The translations under genes were made by a program, and so were the position numbers. DNA of 64,000 nucleotides from Amphiura filiformis (taxonomy: Eukaryota > Echinodermata > Ophiuroidea > Amphilepidida > Amphiuridae), in the NCBI RefSeq assembly GCF_039555335.1, contig NC_092628.1, positions 82,052,315 to 82,116,314 of the forward strand. Reading direction: 5' to 3'. The notes below the pieces were generated by a model that was not told where the DNA came from, did not search any database, and saw only the letters and a program-made list of their open reading frames with translations. Positions 27,701 to 39,600 of the stretch are shown one piece after another; position 1 is the first letter of the stretch, and each line of letters opens with the position of its first letter.

Positions 27701-30585
27701 CATATTGGGATGAAAAACTGGAGTTGGAGTCGAGTGAGGTATGAAGGATTTAAAGTAATGTTAGAAAGTTTGTTTGAACAGAAAAAAAAAGATATTAAAA
27801 TAACGCAAAAATCAACCTTTTAAGTTGATGTCAGTTTCAGAGCCAATACCTTGACCGTGCATTGTGTGATCTCATTCAAAATATATGGTATCTCGTGGAT
27901 AAATAACGAAATTGTGTATCGCAGCAAAAGGACTTATAAAAATTAAACGGTAGTCGTGAATCGTGATTCACTTCATATTTTCACAGAAGATGACTTTTGA
28001 GTGTGGCATTTATAAAATTTGTTCAATAATGGGAAAGTTTGACTTGGTTCTTGCATAAATATCGATTCTTTGCTCTGTTGCACTTTTTTTTTTTACTTAC
28101 CCTGTAGCTACATAAGGTTCAACACCACTTATTATGTATTACACGGGTTGCAAGGGAAAATGGCTAATTTCGAGTGGAATTTTGTCATATTCAGAACTTT
28201 CACAGTTAAATGCCACTAATAGCAGGTGAAACTATATGATTTAGATGCCAAATGATCAAAAACTCAACATAGGTTGACCTGAGACTTTTCTTGTTTTAAC
28301 GCACTGAACCGTAATTACATTAGAATTGCAGTGCGCCCTCAAAGCTGAAAGTTACAATATGGTAGGGCGAATATTTACTAAAAACCGAAGACGTGCGTAT
28401 GAATTTTGGTAATATTAAAACAGAAATGTCATATAATGAAAGCAAATATACCGTTTTAAAGCATCAAACCCTAAAAAGTACTTTTTTTGGCTATATAACT
28501 TGATCAAGTTCAGCGAATTTAAAGCAGTCTTTTCAGATGTCATACAAACAAATAGTTACTCGTCGTATTTCCATGTATCGCCCACGTATATTACTAGTAT
28601 TAGTGGTGTATAACCTTTAATGTCATGTACTAGCGTGTGTAATGAACAGTTTATGTCTCTTTTGAAATATCCCACAGAACAATGTGGAGATGACACTGAC
28701 ACTGATGGTGACACTATAGTCAATAGGTGTGGTACGTACAATATTTGCGATACTTTGCAGGGGATGTGGGATAGGTTTAATGTTGAGTCAGAATTTAGGG
28801 TTACATGGTTTAGGAGTATTTCGTGATACTAGCATCCTCTTTTTATGACATTTTCAATAGATATCCACGAAAAAAACTTCAGTTGATTCCAAATTCGTGT
28901 TTGCGAGTTATGCATGATTATGTGTATTACACTGCTCCATAGGCCACTGTGTTGAATTGCGTTCTGGTATATGGTATAGGCCTACGTAATTGATATTTTT
29001 GCTAAACGAATCTAAATTTGAGAAAAAAAAGGGGGAATGAGGATGTGGATCACGAAATGCCCCTTTATGTCTATGTCAAGTATGTAGATAGTTACAAGAG
29101 CATACAATTGTGTAATTATGCGTCTAAATAAGTTTGCATAGAGATCTGGTTTAAAGAAATGTTGAACATATTTGATATAGAAAGTATTTGAAAAAATAGA
29201 ATTCAAAACCGGTGATTAAACTTTCTACACAGACAATTGTCCATCTGACGCTAATACAAACCAAGCCGATGGTGATGATGATGGCTTAGGGGATGCTTGC
29301 GGTAAGACATAGAGAAAAGAGACAGTGATATATATGTACCTTAAAATGTTTTCAAAACTCGATTTAAGAAAATAGGCCTCAAAATTAAACTACAGATAAT
29401 TTGCGCTCACAGAGCGCAGACAATCGCAAGGCATGTAATCCTTTAATGGCCGTGTGACCTGACCTTTGACCTTAATGTTTCTGGGGTCACGAGGTTTGTT
29501 GTCACCGAAATTAATCCCCCATACCCCTTACAGACAATGAAATTACGGTATAAGATTTGACCCCAGATAACCTTTGACCTGACCCTGCAAAGTGTTCCAA
29601 CATATTCCCCCTGGTCATTAAGTTTGTTGTCACCGCCGAGTTTGAGCCTCGTACCCCTTACAGCTGTCCAAAAAATGCATTTCTAAAATTTGACCTTTGA
29701 CCTGACCCCTACAAAATGTTCCCCTGGTCATGAGATTTGTTGTCACTGAGTTTGAGCCCCATATCCCTTACAGATGTCCAGAAAAGGAAATTGTAAGATT
29801 TGACCCAAGATAACCTTTGACCTGACCCCTGCAAAGTGTTCCAAAATATTCCCCTGGTCATTAAATTTGTTGTCACAGAGTTCAATGCCGCATCAAATCA
29901 AATCATGTCGCTCTTCACCTGGATCATGTAGGCCTACTCTGCGATCATAATAGCGCCAAAAAATCTCTTCAAAAGCGGTATTAAAAGACATAAGGGCAAG
30001 TTTATTAATTTCGTATTTCAAGCGTTAATTCCCGCTGTACATAGAACTACTTGTACTTGCATTCAATGCATATTAGTAAACATTAATAAAATCAAAATCA
30101 AAAACAAGCAAGTTGTGTTTTTATTTCTAAAGCTGGGCATACTTTTAAGCAAAACAGTTGCGAAGTAAATCTAGCAAGACCGAAATTAGAAGCTTTTTAC
30201 AAAGTCATGCCAAATATATGGGGCCCGCCGTAGCGATAGGTATAAGTATCATCATTGTTGGAAAAAATAATAACAATGCTTTATAGTATTTGTGTGTGTA
30301 TGTCGTTGCTAGATAACTGCCTATAACGCTTATTAAGTTAATGTTGGACAGAGCATAATTACGTGATGGGGTGTCTTTAAAGGTTTTTTAAAAGGACTTT
30401 TAGATACCTAGCAAAACGAATGATGTATTTAAATATATTTTCATTTCTAAACCATTACAGATAAATGCGCATCAACACCAAACTCAAACCAAACTGATGG
30501 GGACAATGACAATATTGGAGACGAATGTGGTCAGTTACTGCTGAGAGAAAACAACAACAACTATGACAACAACAACAATAACAGC

Positions 30586-30677
<92 letters not shown>

Positions 30678-33600
30678 CAAAAATAAGATATAGTAATCAT
30701 GCAATAACTAATGTATGTTTTTTTTAGACAACTGTCCCAATATACCCAACACAAATCAAGCCGATGTGGATGATGATGGTGTTGGCAATGTCTGTGGTAA
30801 GGTTAAATTTCGCACATATCTGCGTTTGGTCCTAGATAACATAGTTTCAAACGTTTACTTGGCTAGATATCTGATCAGCTTAGTAAATTCAAGAACCATA
30901 TTCAATTTTTATTGTACAGATAATTGAGTGATAGGATAAAACAGTCTGAAATTGCAAATGTCCCAGTATTAGACCAGAACAAAGTATGTTCGTACCTCCC
31001 TAAATTTTAATGCTTCAACCGTTATTGCAAGAGAGGGAGAGAAGGAAGACGTATATTGTTCTTTTGTTCTTCCATTTTTCAGACAATTGTCCAGAAGTAG
31101 CAAACGCAAATCAAGCCGACAGTGATGGTGATGGTATAGGCAATGTCTGTGGTAAGATTAAGTCTGTATTGTAGATGAAATAGTTGTACTTTTGCTGCTA
31201 ATTCGGACAATTTCAGTCATATTTTATGTATACTTAGTTAAAAGGTTTGGATTTTATGTAGAGCTTATTTCAAAAAAGGGGGGGGGGGGGCATAAATTTT
31301 GCTTCCAGGTTTCGCTTATACAAAATGGAAAAAGATATTAATATAATTATGTTTTCATTATGTACGTGATACTGTGTAATCATGTATGCAGAGGTTTAAG
31401 AAATTGCAATTTCCAGGAGTTGAGATTTTACCTCTACATTAGACAGTATTTGCATTTTCACTTCACAATCTGAATATTTTATGTTTATTTAGATACACGG
31501 TATCGCCTTTTGCTGCAAATCATTACACATACAAGGGAAGCACATTTCTACGTCACGTGTATGGATTTTATAGATTTGAACACAAATAAAATCTCAGCAA
31601 GCACGTTAAAAACGACGTTTTTTAACAGTTTCTTAGTTTTGGTCAAAACATTTTAATAACACGCAATGTCGCGTCATAAAGGTCATTGAAAACGTTTAAA
31701 GTGTTTGTAGGAAAACGCTACAACATCACTATTTTAAATGTCAAAATGTTATTGTAAACAACAATTTCACACATTATGTTCGATAGAATATTATGTTCAA
31801 TAGAATGTTTGCAAAAATATTATAAACATCAGTTTCCCCCACCTTCAGAGAAGAATGATGTATTTTGTTATTTTGTTGCAATCGATTTTTCAGACAATTG
31901 TCCAGAAGTAGCAAACGCAAATCAAGCCGACAGTGATGGTGATGGTATAGGCAATGTCTGTGGTAAGATTAAGTCTGTATTGTAGATGAAATAGTTGTAC
32001 TTTTGCTGCTAATTCGGACAATTTCAGTCATATTTTATGTATACTTAGTTAAAAGATTTGGGTTATATGTAAAGCTTATTTCAAGGCGGGGGGGGGGGGC
32101 ATAACTTTCGCTTACACAAAAATGAAAAAAAGGTATCATTATAATTTTAATAATGTTTTCATTATGTATGTGATACTGTGTATTCATGTATGCAGAGGTT
32201 TAACAGACCGCAATTATCAGGAGTTGAGATTTTACCTCTACCTTAGACAATGCATTTTCACTTCACAATCTGAATATTTTATTTTCGTTTTTTGTCTGGT
32301 ACATGTATTACATTGTTGTGTAGATAATTGTCCAGACGATAATAACCCAACACAGGATGACAGCGATGGTGATAACGTCGGGGATGTCTGTGGTAAGATC
32401 AATATCAAATCAAGATCATTTTATAATATTTTAAAAATAATACCAATCGATTACAACAAAGCATGATCTTTAATAATTAATGTCAGAGGATAATAATTAC
32501 TCAGTTAATAAAATCCCAGGAAAGGAAGAAAATATAATAACTCTGCAGCTCTCAATTCAAATAGATTTAGATACACGGTATCGCCTTTTGCTCCAACCCA
32601 GCAAACACAAAAACGTTTTTAAAACGTTTAAAATAAGTTATATTTTGGGTTTTGGTTTAGGTAAAAACGTTTTAATAACATTAAAATGTCGGGTTATAAA
32701 GATCATGAAATCGTTTTAAAACGTTTTGTATGAAAACACACTACAACAATATTTTTAAAATGTTTTCGAAATGTCTTTGTAAACTATTTTTTGCAAACAT
32801 TTTTGGCCAAATATTTTGTCAACACTTAAATAACACTATGTTAAAGTATTTGCACCCAGCAAACACAGAAATGTTCTTAAAATGTTTTTTACAAAACGTT
32901 TTAATTACATTTAAATATCGGGTTATGTAAAGGTCGTGAAAACATTTTATAAACGTTATTGTAAATATTTTGGGCAAACATTTTTGCAAAATATTTTTCA
33001 ACCCCAAAATAACATTATGTTTAGAATGATTTGTACCAAGTTTTCAAAAATGTTTTAGGTATGTTATTAAAACGTTTTTATACCCTTTATATAATCCGAC
33101 ATTTAAATGTTTTCTGTAAAACATCTGTGTTTGTTGTTGAGTAAATTACCAACAAATGTTATTTAATGTTATGAAAACGTTTTATACCATTAATGTTCCC
33201 TTTATATAACCCGACATTTAAACGTTTTCTGAAAACCTTTATAACCTTTTGCGAATGATGTCGAAAACGTTTTGTGTTTGCTGGGAAATCATTACACGTA
33301 CAAGGGAAGCACATTTCTTGTGTTTACCAACAGATAACTACGTCACGTGTATGGATGTTATAGATTTGAAAACAAATAACATCTCAGCAAGCACGTTAAA
33401 GAACGACGTTTTTAAATAGTTTCTTAGTTTTGGTCAAAACATTTTAATAACACGCAATGTCGCGTCATAAAGGTCATTGAAAACGTTTAAAGTGTTTGTA
33501 GGAAAACGCTACAACATCACTATTTTAAATGTCAAAATGTTATTGTAAACAACAATTTCACACATTATGTTCAATAGAATATTATGTTCAATAGAATGTT

Positions 33601-36600
33601 TGCAAAAATAATATAAACATCAGTTTCCCCCACCTTCAGAGAAGAATGATGTATTCTGTTATTTTGTTGCAATCGATTTTTCAGACAATTGTCCAGAAGT
33701 AGCAAACGCAAATCAAGCCGACAGTGATGGTGATGGTATAGGCAATGTCTGTGGTAAGATTAAGTCTGTATTGTAGATGAAATAGTTGTACTTTTGCTGC
33801 TAATTCGGACAATTTCAGTCATATTTTATGTATACTTAGTTCAAAGGTTTGGATTAGAATATTTCAAGGGGGGGGGGCATAAATTTTGCTTCCAGGTTTC
33901 GCTTATACAAAAATGGAAAAAGATATTAATATAATTATGTTTTCATTACGTACGTGATACTGTGTAATCATGTATGCAGAGGTTAAAGAAATTGCAATTT
34001 CCAGGAGTTGAGATTTTACCTCTACATTAGACAGTATTTGCATTTTCATTTCACAATCTGAATATTTTATGTTCGTTTTTGTTTGGTACATGTATTACAT
34101 TGTTGTGTAGATAATTGTCCAGACGATAATAACCCAACACAGGATGACAGCGATGGTGATAACGTCGGGGATGTCTGCGGTAAGATCAATATCAAATCAA
34201 GATCATTTTATAATATTTAAAAAACAAAACCAATCGATTACAACAAAGCATGATCTTTAATAATTAATGTCAGAGGATAATAATTACTCAGTTAATAACA
34301 TCCCAGGAAAGGAAGAAAATATAATAACTCTGCAGCTCTCAATTCAAATAGATTTAGATACACGGTATCGCCTTTTGCTCCAACCCAGCAAACACAAAAA
34401 CGTTTTTAAAACGTTTAAAATAAGTTATATTTTGGGTTTTGGTTTAGGTAAAAACGTTTTAATAACATTAAAATGTCGGGTTATAAAGATCATGAAATCG
34501 TTTTAAAACGTTTTGTATGAAAACACACTACAACAATATTTTTAAAATGTTTTCGAAATGTCTTTGTAAACTATTTTTTGCAAACATTTTTGGCCAAATA
34601 TTTTGTCAACACTTAAATAACACTATGTTAAAGTATTTGCACCCAGCAAACACAGAAATGTTCTTAAAATGTTTTTTACAAAACGTTTTAATTACATTTA
34701 AATATCGGGTTATGTAAAGGTCGTGAAAACATTTTATAAACGTTATTGTAAATATTTTGGGCAAACATTTTTTGCAAAATATTTTTTCAACCCCAAAATA
34801 ACATTATGTTTAGAATGATTTGTACCAAGTTTTCAAAAATGTTTTAGGTATGTTATTAAAACGTTTTTATACCCTTTATATAATCCGACATTTAAATGTT
34901 TTCTGTAAAACATCTGTGTTTGTTGTTGAGCAAATTACCAACAAATGTTATTTAATGTTATGAAAACGTTTTATACCATTAATGTTCCCTTTATATAACC
35001 CGACATTTAAACGTTTTCTGAAAACCTTTTATAACCTTTTGCGAATGATGTCGAAAACGTTTTGTGTTTGCTGGGAAATCATTACACGTACAAGGGAAGC
35101 ACATTTCTTGTGTTTACCAACAGATAACTACGTCACGTGTATGGATTTTATAGATTTGAAAACAAATGACATCTCAGCAAGCACGTTAAAAAACGACGTT
35201 TTTAAATAGTTTCTTAGTTTTGGTCAAAACATTTTAATAACACGCAATGTCGCGTCATAAAGGTCATTGAAAACGTTTAAAGTGTTTGTAGGAAAACGCT
35301 ACAACATCACTATTTTAAATGTCAAAATGTTATTGTAAACAACAATTTCACACATGTTCAATAGAATATTATGTTCAATAGAATGTTTGCAAAAATATTA
35401 TAAACATCACTTTCCCCCACCTTCAGAGAAGAATGATGTATTCTGTTATTTTGTTGCAATCGATTTTTCAGACAATTGTCCAGAAGTAGCAAACGCAAAT
35501 CAAGCCGACAGTGATGGTGATGGTATAGGCAATGTCTGTGGTAAGATTAAGTCTGTATTGTAGATGAAATAGTTGTACTGTACTTTGCTGCTAATTCGGA
35601 CAATTTCAGTCATATTTTATGTATACTTAGTTAAAAGGTTTGGATTAGAATATTTCAAGGGGGGGGGGGCATAAATTTTGCTTCCAGGTTTCGCTTATAC
35701 AAAAATGGAAAAATATATTAATATAATTATGTTTTCATTACGTACGTGATACTGTGTAATCATGTATGCAGAGGTTAAAGAAATTGCAATTTCCAGGAGT
35801 TGAGATTTTACCTCTACATTAGACAGTAGTTGCATTTTCATTTCACAATCTGAATATTTTATGTTCGTTTTTGTTTGGTACATGTATTACATTGTTGTGT
35901 AGATAATTGTCCAGACGATAATAACCCAACACAGGATGACAGCGATGGTGATAACGTCGGGGATGTCTGCGGTAAGAACAATATCAAATCAAGATCATTT
36001 TATAATATTTAAAAAACAAAACCAATCGATTACAACAAAGCATGATCTTTAATAATTAATGTCAGAGGATAATAATTACTCAGTTAATAAAATCCCAGGA
36101 AAGGAAGAAAATATAATAACTCTGCAGCTCTCAATTCAAATAGATTTAGATACACGGTATCGCCTTTTGCTCCAACCCAGCAAACACAAAAACGTTTTTA
36201 AAACGTTTAAAATAAGTTATATTTTGGGTTTTGGTTTAGGTAAAAACGTTTTAATAACATTAAAATGTCGGGTTATAAAGGTCATGAAATCGTTTTAAAA
36301 CGTTTTGTATGAAAACACACTACAACAATATTTTTAAAATGTTTTCGAAATGTCATTGTAAACTATTTTTGCAAACATTTTTGGCCAAATATTTTGTCAA
36401 CACTTAAATAACACTATGTTAAAGTATTTGCACCCAGCAAACACAGAAATGTTCTTAAAATGTTTTTTACAAAACGTTTTAATTATATTTAAATATCGGG
36501 TTATGTAAAGGTCGTGAAAACATTTTATAAACGTTATTGTAAATATTTTGGGCAAACATTTTTTGCAAATTATTTTTTCAACCCCAAAATAACATTATGT

Positions 36601-39600
36601 TTAGAATGATTTGTACCAAGTTTTCAAAAATGTTTTAGGTATGTTATTAAAACGTTTTTATACCCTTTATATAATCCGACATTTAAATGTTTTCTGTAAA
36701 ACATCTGTGTTTGTTGTTGAGTAAATTACCAACAAATGTTATTTAATGTTATGAAAACGTTTTATACCATTAATGTTCCCTTTATATAACCCGACATTTA
36801 AACGTTTTCTGAAAACCTTTTATAACCTTTTGCGAATGATGTCGAAAACGTTTTGTGTTTGCTGGGAAATCATTACACGTACAAGGGAAGCACATTTCTT
36901 GTGTTTACCAACAGATAATTACGTCACGTGTATGGATTTTATAGATTTGAAAACAAATGACATCTCAGCAAGCACGTTAAAAAACGACGTTTTTAAATAG
37001 TTTCTTAGTTTTGGTCAAAACATTTTAATAACACGCAATGTCGCGTCATAAAGGTCATTGAAAACGTTTAAAGTGTTTGTAGGAAAACGCTACAACATCA
37101 CTATTTTAAATGTCAAAATGTTATTGTAAACAACAATTTCACACATGTTCAATAGAATATTATGTTCAATAGAATGTTTGCAAAAATATTATAAACATCA
37201 CTTTCCCCCACCTTCAGAGAAGAATGATGTATTCTGTTATTTTGTTGCAATCGATTTTTCAGACAATTGTCCAGAAGTAGCAAACGCAAATCAAGCCGAC
37301 AGTGATGGTGATGGTATAGGCAATGTCTGTGGTAAGATTAAGTCTGTATTGTAGATGAAATAGTTGTACTTTTGCTGCTAATTCGGACAATTTCAGTCAT
37401 ATTTTATGTATACTTAGTTAAAAGGTTTGGATTAGAATATTTCAAGGGGGGGGGGGGCATAAATTTTGCTTCCAGGTTTCGCTTATACAAAAATGGAAAA
37501 ATATATTAATATAATTATGTTTTCATTACGTACGTGATACTGTGTAATCATGTATGCAGAGGTTAAAGAAATTGCAATTTCCAGGAGTTGAGATTTTACC
37601 TCTACATTAGACAGTATTTGCATTTTCACTTCACAATCTGAATATTTTATGTTCGTTTTGTTTGGTACATGTATTACATTGTTGTGTAGATAATTGTCCA
37701 GACGATAATAACCCAACACAGGATGACAGCGATGGTGATAACGTCGGGGGTGTCTGCGGTAAGATCAATATCAAATTAAGGTCATTTTATAATATTTAAA
37801 AAACAATACCAATCGATTACAACAATCGATCATTAATAATTAATGTCAGAGGATAATAATTACTCAGTTAATGGGTAATTTCAATATTCTGACACGTAAG
37901 ATAACAGAGATGTGATGATGGAGGTAGAACTTTTTGAATGACCCTCATATTTGTGACCGTCCATCACAAAACGCTCGTAAATTCTTGAGTTATAGGCAAA
38001 AAGATCGAAGGTAAAATGTTGGACTCGACATTTGTTTGAAATTTTTTTGAAATTTATTTGATTGTTTTTGTAAATGAAGGCCGTATAAAGCCATTTTGTG
38101 GACCACTTGTTCACAATTATTGCTTTTAGAATGGTTTAAACAATAAAAGTGCGGGTGTCCAACAATGGGATTTTTGGTTAAAAATGAGTCCATTGTGAAA
38201 AAAAGCTACCCATTTGAATGCAATTCCTGTTGTAATATATCGTTATAATTAATGATCATTTCCCAACCTGATCGTATGATAGATTTCAAAACGGACTGTA
38301 GTAATGTATTGGCTGCACCATTTACCATTACGTAAAGCACAACATCGGAATACTGCTGATGTTGAGGTGCATTTTCTGATGAGAATGAATTAACTGTGAT
38401 TTAGATTTGCTTCAAGGCCTCGGGTTTTTCTGTAGTTATAGTAATAAATTGATATAATAAATCCAAAGGTTCGTCGAAAATTATCATTATCCAGTTAGAT
38501 GTGCGATAATCACAACTACGCATTAAATTTGAAACCTTTAATGTGAATTATTGACTGTGGTGAGCAAATGCACGAACTATCAAATGCAACATTCTTAAAA
38601 TGTATTTATTTATTTATCTGCATTGATAACACTTTATGGACATGTTTAACAAAGAACCTATAAATAAGCTCCCTATAATCTTGTAGTTCACGCCCGGATT
38701 TCACGTCTTCCTGCTAATAGCCAAGTCAAAGTATGAAATGGCCGCTTATCATTCCGGTCCGACTGCTTGCCCAGGGAACACTGCCTGACTCTGAGACTAG
38801 TATACCCGAACTAGTCTCAGACCGAACTAGACAGCATGTGGCCTGCGCAGGCAACATAGGCCTTCGCAACTCTTCCGAATTTGGCAGACTAAGCCTTAAA
38901 TTGTTCACTTTAAGGCATTTAAGATCTTTAAGATTGGGGGAAATTTTACTTCTACACACATGAGCTACATCTAATTTAACGATTTTTTACTGAGCGTTTA
39001 AATTCACATGGAGGGAAATAATTTTTCTAACGGTCTTTACCATGTTATAACAATTTGATACGACCGTATCAATCGAATTGCCATAACATGATCAGGTTTA
39101 GATTCATGACGGGTTTCATAAGTGAGGACTTTCTTTTTGATTGTGCTTAGTTTTCATGTGACAATTTAATTTAAATATGCAAATTACCTTTATTTTAATT
39201 AAATGTGATGAAAAACATACTACTGTTCTATTGATAATATTATATTTTACTTCTTTACTCCAAAGCAAGAAATAATGGTCTATTAAAGGATACTCTATTT
39301 GAAATAGAGTGTTGCATTGTGGCCAGGCAGTCGGACCGGACTGCTTATTATACAGGGGCGAAATGTCAAAGTTGGTCAAACTAGTATAAAACAAAACTCT
39401 GATGTACAGCTCTTGAGTTATTTTTTTTTTTTTTTTTTTTTTTTGTAGACAGCTGTCTTTATTAAAAGTTTCTTAATACATAGTACTGTCACTTAATCAG
39501 TGACCTTAAATACATTAACGTGCATTTTATTTATTAATATTAGTGACATAGTCATTTCAAGAGAGTTATAAGAGGATTGAAAACAAGCAACATAGCTCTT

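Larger units (their letters stand above)
31083..37758 (+). repeat. Array 1: 1.79-kb tandem repeat of two TSP3 exons
   Basis: Exon type P (DNCPEVANANQ) starts at 31083, 31894, 33685, 35472 and 37263. Exon type Q (DNCPDDNNPTQ) starts at 32324, 34111, 35903 and 37690. Spacing between full units is 1787-1792 bp, and units are nearly identical including introns. The first interval (31083 to 31893) is only 811 bp because it lacks both exon Q and the 690-bp TIR element present in the others. Confidence 0.95.

Noticed and set aside
28678-28731. 54-bp gamma-like exon using acceptor CCCACAG
   Set aside because: Phase 1 entry cannot follow the TSP1 exon, which ends in phase 2. Kept only as an alternative start of the 28634-28731 exon.
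30455-30754. Antisense frame with long Tyr and Cys runs
   Set aside because: It is the complement of the (AAC)n-(AAT)n microsatellite and overlaps TSP3 exons 3 and 4 on the other strand.
31083-37758. Regularly spaced repeats as a CRISPR-like array
   Set aside because: Units are 1.8 kb, contain exons and transposons, and the genome is clearly animal.
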